Origin: Mycolicibacterium frederiksbergense
Lineage (GTDB): Bacteria; Actinomycetota; Actinomycetes; Mycobacteriales; Mycobacteriaceae
Length of the DNA stretch: 64,000 nucleotides
Assembly: GCF_012223425.1 (NCBI RefSeq)
Contig: NZ_CP038799.1
Location: 4,138,249-4,202,248 of the forward strand
Direction: 5' to 3'
The notes below the pieces were generated by a model that did not search any database, was not told where the DNA came from, and saw only the letters and a program-made list of their open reading frames with translations. Positions 40,557 to 49,492 of this stretch are shown here, one piece after another. The position numbers and the translations under genes are program-made. Every line of letters begins with the position of its first letter. The stretch's first letter is position 1.

Positions 40557-42740
40557 TCACGGACGAACTCGCTCGAGGTTGACGCGGGCACCGCCCAGCG
40601 CCGAGGTCTGCGACAACGGATCCAGCGCGGCGCCGTCGACCAGCAGATTGCGATTGACACCGTAGGCCTGCGGCGGTGCGCCGGAGCGCGGGTCGAAAAC
40701 GCGGGAACCCCAACCGTGTTCCATCACCACCAGGCCGCGGCGGGGTCGGTCGGACAGTGCCGCAATGGTGTCCACCGAGCCGACCGCCGATGTCACCCGC
40801 ACGGCGTCGCCATCGCCGATGTCGAGTGCGGCCGCGTCGTCGGGATGGACAAACACGACATTGCGTTTTCCCGACGGGTGCAGGCCGGGAAGTTCGTTGA
40901 GCCACGAGTTCATCCCATGGCGGCTACGCCGATTGCCCAGCAGGAAGGGGAATTCCGGGCAGGTCTGCGGGGCGGCGTCCGCCAGCAGGTCTCGGGTGCG
41001 CGCGACGAACTGCGCCGGTGCGACGTGCACCAACTTGTCCGGGGTGCGCAGCGCGGCTCGGAAATGCCCGAATTCACGGGGCCCCAGCACCAGGCCGTGC
41101 GGGTTGTCGCGCAGGTCGCGCCATTTGAGCTTGCGGCCGTTGACCTTCCGCGATGTCGCGATCATCAACCGGTTGATCCACTGCGGACCGAACGCCAGGC
41201 CGGGACGGCCGGTGACGGCCGCGGCGCGCCGGCTCGACCGGATGAACGCGTTGAGCCCGCGGGCGCCGAACAGCGGCCGCTTCATGGCCAGCGCCAGGTC
41301 GACGAAGATCCGCCACTCCTCGCGCACCTGCGGCGGCGGAACGACGGCCCGCGCGCCGAACTGGACGAACGGCTCGTCATGCATGCTGCTGGTGAATGCC
41401 AGCAGGTCCTCGCGCTCCAGCCAGTGCGCCGCGGGTAGCAGCCAATGCGCATGCCGATGGCTCTCGCGTTGCACGAAATCGATGGCCACCAACAGATCCA
41501 GCCGTTGCAGGGCGCCGTCGAGTCGGGCACCGTCGGGGCCGGATATCACCGGGTTCCCGGAGTTGATCACCAGCGCGCGGATCTGGCCGGGCCCGGGCGT
41601 GAGGATTTCATCGGGCAGTTCGGCCAGCGCGTGCGCGCCGGCCACCATCTCGCGCCCGGCGACCCGGCTGCGGTGCGGTGCGGTCTCGGCCAGGCCGGCC
41701 AGACGCAGCGTGTCGACATAACCGGGTTCGAACCGGCGTCCGCCGGGCCGATCCATCCGCCCGGTGATGACGTTGAGCACATGCCCCAACCATTCGGCGA
41801 CGGTCCCCGCCTCCTGCAGGGACACCCCCGTCCGGGTGATCGCCATCGCGCCGGGTGCGGTGGCGAAATCCCTTGCCAACTGCTCGATCTGGTCGCAGGC
41901 GATATCGCAGCGGTCGGCCAGATCGGCGAGGTCGCACGCGCCCACCAGCGCGCGGATTTCCGGCATTCCGGCGGCCAGGTCGGCACAGTCGCCGGGGTGT
42001 TCGAGTCCGCCGTCCAGGATGACCTTGACCATCGCCAGCAGCAGCGCCCAGTCCTGGCCCGGATGCACGGCGAGATGGATGTCGGCCTTGTCGGCCGACT
42101 CGGTGCGCACCGGATCGACCACCACGATCCGCGCGCCACGGCGCTGACGGTCCAGTGCGCGGCGCCACCCGCCGGGCGCGGATTCCAGCCAATTCCAGGC
42201 GCTGACAGCCGGGTTCGCGCCGACCAGCAGGAAGAAGTCGCAGTTGTCGATATCGGAGACCGGCACCATCAGGGCCGATCCGTACATCGCCTGCGCGACC
42301 ACGTGTACGGCATTCTGGTCCACCGACCCGACGGCATAGCGGTTGCGGGTGCCGACCGCGTCCAGCCAGCCGTTCATGAACACCAGGTTCGACGACGAAT
42401 AGCCGGCCGGGTTGCCGTAGTAGGCGCCGACCGCGTCCGGGCCGTCGGCGTCGATCACACGGTTCATCCGGTCGGCGATATCGCGCAGTGCCTCGTCCCA
42501 CGAGGCCTCCACATAGCGGTCGCCGACCCGCCGCATCGGTGCCACGATGCGGCGCGGATGCTCGACCACCTCTGCCGCGGTGCGGCCCTTCGCACAGAAA
42601 TCGTGCCAGCTGTGCGGGTTCAGTTTGTCCGCGGCGATCTTGCGCACCCGGTTGTCCTCGACAGTGACCTCCACACCGCACGACGCCAGACAGTATCGGC
42701 AGAAGGTGTGCACGGTCGTCGTGGATTCGGGGCCGGCCAT
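40557..42740 (-). CDS. Molybdopterin-containing oxidoreductase (formate dehydrogenase/nitrate reductase-like alpha subunit)
   Basis: A 727-residue member of the DMSO-reductase superfamily. The N-terminal 4Fe-4S motif is intact: HTFCRYCLASCGVEV and then HDFCAKGRTAAEVV. Middle motifs include FFLLVGANPAVSAWNW and RIVVVDPVRTESADKADIHL for pterin binding; the C-terminal part has LPAAHWLEREDLLA and a terminal cofactor-binding domain starting near EFPFLLGNRRSRHGMNSW. At the place where relatives carry the molybdenum-ligating Cys, SeCys or Ser, this protein reads NRYAVGSVDQNAV, so the ligand is not obvious. No electron-transfer partner is adjacent. It resembles Rv0197 in size and opening sequence. 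The start at ATG 42740 was preferred to a TTG at 42803. It follows the exporter pair. Confidence 0.85.
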   Translation of the reverse strand: MAGPESTTTVHTFCRYCLASCGVEVTVEDNRVRKIAADKLNPHSWHDFCAKGRTAAEVVEHPRRIVAPMRRVGDRYVEASWDEALRDIADRMNRVIDADGPDAVGAYYGNPAGYSSSNLVFMNGWLDAVGTRNRYAVGSVDQNAVHVVAQAMYGSALMVPVSDIDNCDFFLLVGANPAVSAWNWLESAPGGWRRALDRQRRGARIVVVDPVRTESADKADIHLAVHPGQDWALLLAMVKVILDGGLEHPGDCADLAAGMPEIRALVGACDLADLADRCDIACDQIEQLARDFATAPGAMAITRTGVSLQEAGTVAEWLGHVLNVITGRMDRPGGRRFEPGYVDTLRLAGLAETAPHRSRVAGREMVAGAHALAELPDEILTPGPGQIRALVINSGNPVISGPDGARLDGALQRLDLLVAIDFVQRESHRHAHWLLPAAHWLEREDLLAFTSSMHDEPFVQFGARAVVPPPQVREEWRIFVDLALAMKRPLFGARGLNAFIRSSRRAAAVTGRPGLAFGPQWINRLMIATSRKVNGRKLKWRDLRDNPHGLVLGPREFGHFRAALRTPDKLVHVAPAQFVARTRDLLADAAPQTCPEFPFLLGNRRSRHGMNSWLNELPGLHPSGKRNVVFVHPDDAAALDIGDGDAVRVTSAVGSVDTIAALSDRPRRGLVVMEHGWGSRVFDPRSGAPPQAYGVNRNLLVDGAALDPLSQTSALGGARVNLERVRP

Positions 42741-42810
42741 ATCGCCATACTGCCCAACGGGTTCCGGCGCTGTCCGGGGATTGAAATTGAGCAGGGTGCT
42801 CAAAGCCCTG

Positions 42811-44727
42811 CTATTGCCCGTCGCCCCGCTGCACCGCGCTCGCCCCAGCCGTCATGGCCCAGTACTCGCCGTGGCGTTCCAGCAGTTCCGCGTGGGTGCC
42901 CCGCTCCACGATCCGCCCGGCCTCCATCACCAGGATCTGGTCGGCATCACGAATGGTGGACAACCGGTGCGCGATGATGAAACTGGTTCTGTCTCGCCGC
43001 AATTCGGCCATCGCCTGCTGGATCAACAGTTCGGTGCGGGTGTCCACCGAGCTCGTCGCCTCATCCAGTATCAGCAGTGCCGGGCGGGCCAGCACCGCAC
43101 GCGCGATCGTGATCAGCTGTTTCTCACCCGCGCTGATGGCGCCACCGTCATCGCCGACCCTGGTGTCGTAGCCGTCGGGCAGGGTCTGCACAAATCGCTC
43201 GACGTGCGCGGTGCGGGCGGCCTCGTACACCTCGTCGGGTGTGGCGTCGGGGCGGCCGTAGGCGATGTTGTCGTAGATGGTGCCGCCGAACAACCAGGTG
43301 TCCTGCAGCACCATGCCGATCCGGGCGCGCAGCACCTGGCGGGGCAGCGACGAGGTATCCACCCCGTCGATCGTGATCCGGCCCGCGTCGATGTCGTAGA
43401 AGCGCATCAGCAGGTTCACCAGCGTGGTCTTGCCCGCGCCGGTCGGGCCGACGATGGCCACGGTCGACCCGGGTTCGGCGATCAGCGACAGATCCTCGAT
43501 CACCGGGGTGTCGGGCAGGTAGCCGAACGAGACGTGCTCGAACTCCACGCGGCCCGCCCCGGCGGCGACTGCCGCGGCGACGGGTTCGGCCGACTCCTCG
43601 GCCGCGTCGAGCAGGTCGAAAATGCGCTCCGCGCTGGCGATCCCGGATTGCAGCGAGTTGTACATCGACGCCACCTGGGTCAGCGGCTGGTTGAACTGGC
43701 GGACATACTGGATGAACGCCTGGATGCTGCCCAGCGTGATCTGGCCGGTGGCGACCTGGATGCCGCCGACAACCGCGACCGCCACATAGCTCAGGTTGCC
43801 GATGAACGTGGTCGCCGGTGAGACCAGCCCGGACAGGAACTGTGCGCCCAGGCTGGCCCGGTGCACCTCGCCGTTGAGTTCGGTGAACCGTTCGGCCGCC
43901 GCGGATCGGTGACCGTAGGTCTTCACCACGGTGAATCCGCTATAGGTCTCCTCGATGTGGGCGTTGAGCCGGCCGGTGTTGGTCCACTGCGCCACGAACA
44001 GCTTCTGTGAGCGACGGGCGATGGTGCGGGTCGCCAGCAGCGAGGCCGGCACCGTCAACACCGTGATCAGGGCCAGCAGCGGCGATATCGTCAGCATCAT
44101 CGCCAGCACGGCGACCACGGTGATCAGCGAGGTCAGCAGCTGGCTGATCGTCATGGCCAGCGAGGACTGCACATTGTCGACATCGTTGGTGACGCGGCTG
44201 AGCAGTTCGCCGCGCTGCCGACCGTCGACGTAGGACAGCGGTAACCGGTGCACCTTGTGCTCGATCTCGGTGCGCAGCGCGGCCATGGTGCGCTGAACCA
44301 CCACGTTGAGGATGCGGGCCTGCCCCCAGACCAGCAGCGCGGCAATCAGATACAGCCCCAGCGCCAGAAACAGCGTGTGCGCGACGGCGGTGAAGTCGAC
44401 GCCCCGACCGGGTACCACGTTCATGCCGGAGAGCAGATCGGCGAAGGTGCCGTCGCCGCGGGCCCTGGCCTCCTCGATGGCCTGATCCTTGGTCAGCCCG
44501 GCGGGTAACTCGCGCCCGATCACGCCGTTGAACAACAGGTCGGTGGCGTGACCGAGGATGCGTGGGCCGATGACGCCGATCGCGATACCGCCCACGGCGA
44601 GCGTGATCACCAGTGCGGTCAGACGGCGTTGCGGGGCCAGTCGTTTCAGCAGCCGGACGGCCGAACCCTTGAAATCACGGGACCGCGCGGCGGGTGGTTC
44701 CGCCATGCCGCGGATCGGGCGGGTCAT
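42811..44727 (-). CDS. ABC exporter half-transporter (Rv1272c-like)
   Basis: A 638-residue fused membrane/ATPase subunit in the Rv1272c position. The six-helix membrane domain spans about 30-345 and contains LPLSYVDGRQRGELLSRVTND, the coupling-helix region of exporters. The nucleotide-binding domain has GPTGAGKTTLVNLL, the Q-loop in MVLQDTWLFGG, the divergent signature ISAGEKQLITIARA and LLILDEATSSVDTR. The start overlaps the stop of the next exporter gene by 4 nt (ATGA), so the two form a heterodimer. M. tuberculosis Rv1272c-Rv1273c have been linked to lipid or drug transport; the substrate here is unknown. Confidence 0.92.
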   Translation of the reverse strand: MTRPIRGMAEPPAARSRDFKGSAVRLLKRLAPQRRLTALVITLAVGGIAIGVIGPRILGHATDLLFNGVIGRELPAGLTKDQAIEEARARGDGTFADLLSGMNVVPGRGVDFTAVAHTLFLALGLYLIAALLVWGQARILNVVVQRTMAALRTEIEHKVHRLPLSYVDGRQRGELLSRVTNDVDNVQSSLAMTISQLLTSLITVVAVLAMMLTISPLLALITVLTVPASLLATRTIARRSQKLFVAQWTNTGRLNAHIEETYSGFTVVKTYGHRSAAAERFTELNGEVHRASLGAQFLSGLVSPATTFIGNLSYVAVAVVGGIQVATGQITLGSIQAFIQYVRQFNQPLTQVASMYNSLQSGIASAERIFDLLDAAEESAEPVAAAVAAGAGRVEFEHVSFGYLPDTPVIEDLSLIAEPGSTVAIVGPTGAGKTTLVNLLMRFYDIDAGRITIDGVDTSSLPRQVLRARIGMVLQDTWLFGGTIYDNIAYGRPDATPDEVYEAARTAHVERFVQTLPDGYDTRVGDDGGAISAGEKQLITIARAVLARPALLILDEATSSVDTRTELLIQQAMAELRRDRTSFIIAHRLSTIRDADQILVMEAGRIVERGTHAELLERHGEYWAMTAGASAVQRGDGQ

Positions 44728-46445
44728 GCCCGCACCGTCTGTGAGTCCACGAATTCCGCGTAGGTGGGGCAGTCGGCGAGCAGCGTGTGGTGGGTGCCCG
44801 CGCCCACCACCCGGCCGTCGTCGATGACGATCACCTGATCGGCCTGTGCCACCGTCGAGATCCGCTGCGAAACGATGATCACCGTCGCCGCCGCGGACAC
44901 CTCGCGAAGCGCGGCGCGCACCCGGGCGTCGGTGTGCACGTCCAGTGCCGAGAACGCATCGTCGAACAGGTACACCGCCGGTCGCCGGATCACCGCGCGG
45001 GCGATGGCAAGTCGCTGGCGCTGACCCCCGGAGAAGTTGATCCCGCCCTGCGCGACGCGCATCTGCAGACCGTCGGGATGCGCGCGCACGAAATCATCGG
45101 CGGCCGCTGCCCGCAGCGCGTCCCACATTTCCTCCTCGGTGGCCGAGGCCTTGCCGTAGTGCAGGTTGTCGGCGACGGTGCCGGAGAACAGGTATCCACG
45201 CTGGGGCACCAACCCGATTGTCGCCCAGAGATCTTCGGGATCGAAGGCGCGCACGTCGACGTCGTCGAGACGGATGCTTCCCGCCGTGACGTCATAGAGC
45301 CTGCTGATCAGGGAGATCAGGGTGGACTTGCCCGAACCGGTGCTCCCCACGATCGCGGTCACGGTGCCGGGGGCGGCGGTGAACGAAACGTCCTGCACCA
45401 CGGCGCGATCGGCGCCCGGATAGCTGAAGGTGGCACCGGCCAGGCGCAGCCGCCCGGTCACGGGGGCGGGCGCGGGGTCCTCCGGGGCGGTGATTTCCGG
45501 TGCGGTGGACAGCACCTCGGTGATCCGTTCCGCGCACGCCGACGCGCGCGGCAGCAGCACCACCAGGAAGGTGGCCAGCAGCACCGCGTACAGGATCTGC
45601 ATGAAGTACGCCAGGAACGCGATCAGTGAACCCACCTGCATCTGGCCGGCGTCGATGCGCTGCCCGCCGAACCAGATGAGGGCGACGCTGGAGATGTTGA
45701 TGACCAGCGTCGTCACCGGCAGCATCAGCGCCTGCCAGCGCCCGGCGCTCAGCGCGGTGTCGGCGAGCGCCCGATTGGCCTCGTCGAACCGGCTCCGTTC
45801 CAGGGGTTCGCGCGCGAACGCCCGGATCACCCGGATACCGGAAAGCTGTTCGCGCATCACCCGGTTGATGTTGTCGATGACGCGTTGCATGGTGCGGAAG
45901 ATCGGCATCAGCCGCGACACCAGCCATCCGTTGGCCAGCGCCAGGATCGGCACGCTGATCAGCAGCAGCCAGGACAGCCCGGCGTCCTGGTGGATGGCCA
46001 TCGCGATACCGCCCACCCCCATGATGGGCGCGGTGATGAGCATGGTGCTGGTCATCTGGACCAGCAACTGGATCTGCTGAACGTCGTTCGTGGTCCGGGT
46101 CAGCAATGTCGGCGTCCCGAACCGGGCGGTCTCCACCGCCGAGAAGCCGAGCACATGGGAGAACATCGCCCCCCGCAGATCGCGGCCGAACCCCATGCTC
46201 GCCCGTGACCCGAAGAACACCGCCCCGACCGCGCACACCACCTGCAGCGCCGTCACGCCCAGCATCACCAGGCCGAGGTGGACGATCCGCGTCGTGTCGC
46301 CCACCGCGACACCCTCGTCGATGATCGCGGCGTTGACCGTCGGCAGGTACAGCGAGGCCAGGGTGCTGATCACCTGCAGGCCCGCGACCACGGAGAGCAA
46401 CCCGCGATACGGCTGCACGTACCGGCGCAGCAGGGCGAGCAACAT
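44724..46445 (-). CDS. ABC exporter half-transporter (Rv1273c-like)
   Basis: A 573-residue partner of the preceding exporter, in the Rv1273c position. The N-terminus LLALLRRYVQPYRGLLSVVAG is typical of the group, and VETARFGTPTLLTRTTNDVQ marks the coupling region. The ATPase domain has GSTGSGKSTLISLI, VPQRGYLFSGTV, the canonical signature NFSGGQRQRLAIARAV and YLFDDAFSALDVHTD. In this half the Walker B acidic residue is followed by Asp (FDDAF), where the partner has Glu (LDEAT), suggesting one degenerate and one consensus ATP site as in many heterodimeric exporters. The ATG at 46445 was chosen because it matches the family N-terminus. Transcription is divergent from lprB. Confidence 0.92.
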   Translation of the reverse strand: MLLALLRRYVQPYRGLLSVVAGLQVISTLASLYLPTVNAAIIDEGVAVGDTTRIVHLGLVMLGVTALQVVCAVGAVFFGSRASMGFGRDLRGAMFSHVLGFSAVETARFGTPTLLTRTTNDVQQIQLLVQMTSTMLITAPIMGVGGIAMAIHQDAGLSWLLLISVPILALANGWLVSRLMPIFRTMQRVIDNINRVMREQLSGIRVIRAFAREPLERSRFDEANRALADTALSAGRWQALMLPVTTLVINISSVALIWFGGQRIDAGQMQVGSLIAFLAYFMQILYAVLLATFLVVLLPRASACAERITEVLSTAPEITAPEDPAPAPVTGRLRLAGATFSYPGADRAVVQDVSFTAAPGTVTAIVGSTGSGKSTLISLISRLYDVTAGSIRLDDVDVRAFDPEDLWATIGLVPQRGYLFSGTVADNLHYGKASATEEEMWDALRAAAADDFVRAHPDGLQMRVAQGGINFSGGQRQRLAIARAVIRRPAVYLFDDAFSALDVHTDARVRAALREVSAAATVIIVSQRISTVAQADQVIVIDDGRVVGAGTHHTLLADCPTYAEFVDSQTVRA

Positions 46446-46545
46446 CTGGCTACTGTCGCACATCCACCTGCAGAACCCGGTGCGGGACCGGGACACGAAA
46501 AGGCAGGTCAGTCGCTATGTCAACGGTTCCGTGCCGGGCGGCCGC

Positions 46546-46551
46546 TACAGT
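46546..46551 (+). promoter_or_regulatory. -10 box of leaderless lprB mRNA
   Basis: TACAGT (TANNNT) followed by 7 nt and the GTG start codon at 46559. The arrangement predicts a leaderless lprB-lprC transcript. Confidence 0.45.
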
Positions 46552-46558
46552 GCATGTC

Positions 46559-47143
46559 GTGACCCCCAGAAGCGGCCATTCTATTCCCCGAGGCCGGCTC
46601 ACCCGCACGGCGAAGATGCTGGTAGCCGTCGCTGCGGTGCTCCCCGTGGTGGCCGCCTGCTCCAGCTCCGATGACCCGAGCACACCGTCGGTGCCGCCGA
46701 GCACCGAGTCGGCGCCGGCGGCCCAGCACGGGCCGGACTTCCCCGAATGCGGTGGAGTCAGTGACGAGACGGTCTCGCAGCTGACCGAGGTGGTCGGACT
46801 GGTCAACACGGCGCGCACCTCGGTGGGCTGTCAGTGGCTGACCGGCGGCAGTATCGTCGGCCCGCACTTCTCCTTCACCCATTTCCGCGGCAGCCCGATC
46901 GGACGGGAACGCAAGACCATGGAACTGTCCAGGGCCAGTGTGGAGGATCTCAGCATCGAGGGCCACGACGGTTTCGTCGGCATCGGTGAGGACCTGGTCC
47001 TCGGACAGAACCTGTGCGAGGTGGGTGTGCAGTTCGGCGATGACTTCATCGAGTGGTCGGTCAGCTTCACCCAAAAGCCTTTCCCCGATGCCTGCGAGGT
47101 GGCCAAGGAACTCACCCGCCAGTCGATTGTGAACGCCGAGTGA
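46559..47143 (+). CDS. lprB: Lipoprotein LprB
   Basis: A 194-residue lipoprotein in the Rv1274 position. The N-terminus is basic (SIPRGRLTRTAK), followed by a hydrophobic core and the lipobox VVAAC. The mature part keeps segments of LprB: FPECGGVSDETVSQLTEVVGL, SVGCQWLTGGSIVGPHFSF, RGSPIGRERKTMELSRASVE and DFIEWSVSFTQKPFP. Four mature-domain Cys could form disulfides. Function unknown. The GTG start is supported by a TACAGT box 7 nt upstream; an ATG at 46517 would add 14 residues before the signal peptide. Its stop overlaps the lprC start (TGATG). Confidence 0.9.
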   Translation: MTPRSGHSIPRGRLTRTAKMLVAVAAVLPVVAACSSSDDPSTPSVPPSTESAPAAQHGPDFPECGGVSDETVSQLTEVVGLVNTARTSVGCQWLTGGSIVGPHFSFTHFRGSPIGRERKTMELSRASVEDLSIEGHDGFVGIGEDLVLGQNLCEVGVQFGDDFIEWSVSFTQKPFPDACEVAKELTRQSIVNAE

Positions 47144-47706
47144 TGGGCCGCACCGTGAAACGTCCGCTGACCGTGGTGATTGCGCTGCTCGCCGCGCTGA
47201 CCATGGTGATCGGCGTGCAGGGCTGCTCCCGCGCGGTCGACGGGGCGGCGATCAAGGCCGGTTCGGGAGCCGGCCCGCGCAACAACGACTCCGAGAAGAC
47301 CTACCCCAACCTGCTCAAGGAATGTGACGTCCTGACCGAGGACATCCTGGCCGAGACCGTGGGCGCCGACCCGCTGGACATCCAGAGCACCTTCGTCGGT
47401 GCGGTGTGCCGCTGGCAGGCCGCCAACCCGGCCGGGCTGATCGACATCACCAGGTTCTGGTTCGAACTCGGTGACCTGGAGAACGAGCGCCAGGCCGCGC
47501 AGGCGATGAACTTCCCGATCGAGGATCGCCGGGTCGCCGGTGTGCAGTCGATCGTGATGAGGAACCCGGCCGCCAACGGTGCCTGCGGGGTGGCCAGCGA
47601 CGCCAGCGGTGTCGTCGGCTGGTGGGTCAATCCGCAGGCCCCCGGTATCGACGCCTGCGCGATGGCCATCAAGCTCATGGAGTTGACGCTCGCCACCAAC
47701 TCCTAG
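47143..47706 (+). CDS. lprC: Lipoprotein LprC
   Basis: A 187-residue lipoprotein in the Rv1275 position, paralogous in layout to LprB. The signal peptide has basic RTVKRP, a hydrophobic core and a lipobox VIGVQGC. The mature domain holds LLKECDVLTEDILAETVGADP, VGAVCRWQAANPAGLIDITRF and GACGVASDASGVVGWWVNPQ, like the DUF3558 domain of mycobacterial lipoproteins. The ATG shares one base with the lprB stop, so translation is coupled. Its stop codon directly abuts the opposing phosphatase stop. Confidence 0.9.
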   Translation: MGRTVKRPLTVVIALLAALTMVIGVQGCSRAVDGAAIKAGSGAGPRNNDSEKTYPNLLKECDVLTEDILAETVGADPLDIQSTFVGAVCRWQAANPAGLIDITRFWFELGDLENERQAAQAMNFPIEDRRVAGVQSIVMRNPAANGACGVASDASGVVGWWVNPQAPGIDACAMAIKLMELTLATNS

Positions 47707-48198
47707 TCAGCGAGGGATGTGGAACCCGGTCAGTGACGCGCCGCCGAGCTCGAGCTCACGCCACGGCGTAGATACCCGCAGCAGCGCCAGCGCCGAGGTC
47801 GGGTACTTCGACTCGATCTCCGCGACCACGCCGGCATCGCTGCGGTCATCGGCGAGGGCGAGTGCCAGCCCCGACATCACCGGCTCGTGTCCGATCACCA
47901 GCAGCGTCTGCACGTCATCGGTGACGCCGTTGATCTCCGCCAGGACGATGCCCGGGGTCGCGTCGTAGATCCGGTCCACGAAGCTCACCGGCGCCTCGAT
48001 CCCGGCCCGCTCCAGGGTCTGTCGGGTGCGGGTCGCCGTCGAGCACAACACCGCGTCGATCGGCGGCGCCTCGGCGCGCAGCCACTCACCGGCGAGCCCG
48101 GCCTCCCGGATCCCGCGCGGGGCCAGCGGACGGCCGTGGTCGTCGACGCCGCTCGGGTAGTCCGACTTGGCGTGCCGCAGCAGCAGAAGCGTTCTCAT
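47707..48198 (-). CDS. SixA-like phosphohistidine phosphatase (Rv1276c-like)
   Basis: A 163-residue histidine-phosphatase (RHG) family protein. LLLLRHAKSDYPSG holds the catalytic RH motif, STATRTRQTLERAG the second Arg, and LLVIGHEPVMSGLALALA the second catalytic His. Small members of this type resemble SixA, which removes phosphate from histidine of phosphotransfer proteins, but the substrate in mycobacteria is not established. It is divergent from the SbcD-like gene across 124 bp and keeps the Rv1276c position. Confidence 0.9.
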   Translation of the reverse strand: MRTLLLLRHAKSDYPSGVDDHGRPLAPRGIREAGLAGEWLRAEAPPIDAVLCSTATRTRQTLERAGIEAPVSFVDRIYDATPGIVLAEINGVTDDVQTLLVIGHEPVMSGLALALADDRSDAGVVAEIESKYPTSALALLRVSTPWRELELGGASLTGFHIPR

Positions 48199-48322
48199 GT
48201 CGATGAGGCTAGGCCATGCCGACGCACGTCCCGGGACTTGTCGGATACCGGACCTAGACTCGCCACGAACAACCGACGACGCCCCACGAACCACGATCGC
48301 CGACCCGGAAAGGAGCACTGAG

Positions 48323-49492
48323 ATGCGCTTTCTCCATACCGCCGACTGGCAGCTCGGCATGACCCGGCACTTCCTCAGCGCCGGTGGCGGCGAGGCACAG
48401 TCGCGCTACGCGGCCGCCCGTCGCGACGCCGTCTCAGGCCTGGGTGCGCTGGCCGCCGAGGTGGACGCCGAGTTCGTCGTCGTCGCCGGTGACGTGTTCG
48501 AGGACAACCAGCTTGCCCCCCGCGAGGTGAGCCTGGCCCTGGAGGCCATGCGGGCCATCGGTGTTCCGGTGTATCTGTTGCCGGGCAACCATGATCAACT
48601 CGACGCAGGGTCGGTGTACACCAGCACGCTGTTTCTCGACGAGTGCCCCGGCAATGTCACCGTGCTGGACCGCGACGGCGCGTTCGAGGTGCGGCCCGGG
48701 CTGGAAATCATCGCCGCGCCATGGCGTTCCAAGTCGCCGACCACCGACCTGGCGGCCGCGGTGACCGCCGGCCTGCCGGTCGACGGCACCGTGCGCATCC
48801 TGGTCGCGCACGGCGGGGTGGACGTCCTGGACCCGGATCCGGCCAAACCGTCGCTGATCCGGCTGGCCGGGCTGGAGGCCACCATCGGGCGCGGTGCCGT
48901 GCACTATGTGGCGCTGGGGGACAAGCACTCCCGCACCCAGGTCGGCGCCACCGGCCGGGTCTGGTACTCCGGTTCCCCGGAGGTCACCAACTATGACGAC
49001 ATCGAGACCGATCCGGGCCACGTGCTGGTCGTCGACATCGACGAGACCGATCCGGTGCACCCCGTGCAGGTGTCCGCACGCCGCGTCGGGCGCTGGCGTT
49101 TCCTCACCTTGCGTCACGACGTGAACGACGATCGCGATATCGCCGGGCTCGACGTGAATCTGGATCAGCTGCCCGACAAGGACCGCACCGTGGTGCAACT
49201 GGTGCTCACCGGATCGCTGACCGTCACCGACAAGGCCAAGCTGGACGCCTGCCTGGACCGCTACGCGCGGGTGTTCGCCGCACTGCGGTTGTGGGAGCGG
49301 CACTCCGACATCGTGGTGCTGCCCGCCGACGGCGAGTTCGACGATCTGTCGATCGGTGGATTCGCCGCCGGCGCGGTGCAGGAACTGGTCGCCGCCGCGC
49401 GTGCCGACGGCACCGAAGCCGAGGACGCCCGGTCGGCGCTCGCGCTGCTGCTGCGCCTGTCCGGCGGCCACCTGGAGGGGAACGTCGCATGA
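48323..49492 (+). CDS. SbcD/Mre11-like DNA repair exonuclease (Rv1277-like)
   Basis: A 389-residue metallophosphoesterase. FLHTADWQLGM gives the first metal ligands, VVAGDVFEDNQ the second, LLPGNHDQLD the GNHD catalytic motif, and LVAHGG and ALGDKHSRTQVG further His ligands. A capping domain follows. Paired with the SMC-like ATPase encoded next, with a 4-nt ATGA overlap, it should form a Mre11-Rad50-type complex that trims DNA ends. An AAAGGAG site precedes the ATG by about 8 nt. Confidence 0.9.
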   Translation: MRFLHTADWQLGMTRHFLSAGGGEAQSRYAAARRDAVSGLGALAAEVDAEFVVVAGDVFEDNQLAPREVSLALEAMRAIGVPVYLLPGNHDQLDAGSVYTSTLFLDECPGNVTVLDRDGAFEVRPGLEIIAAPWRSKSPTTDLAAAVTAGLPVDGTVRILVAHGGVDVLDPDPAKPSLIRLAGLEATIGRGAVHYVALGDKHSRTQVGATGRVWYSGSPEVTNYDDIETDPGHVLVVDIDETDPVHPVQVSARRVGRWRFLTLRHDVNDDRDIAGLDVNLDQLPDKDRTVVQLVLTGSLTVTDKAKLDACLDRYARVFAALRLWERHSDIVVLPADGEFDDLSIGGFAAGAVQELVAAARADGTEAEDARSALALLLRLSGGHLEGNVA

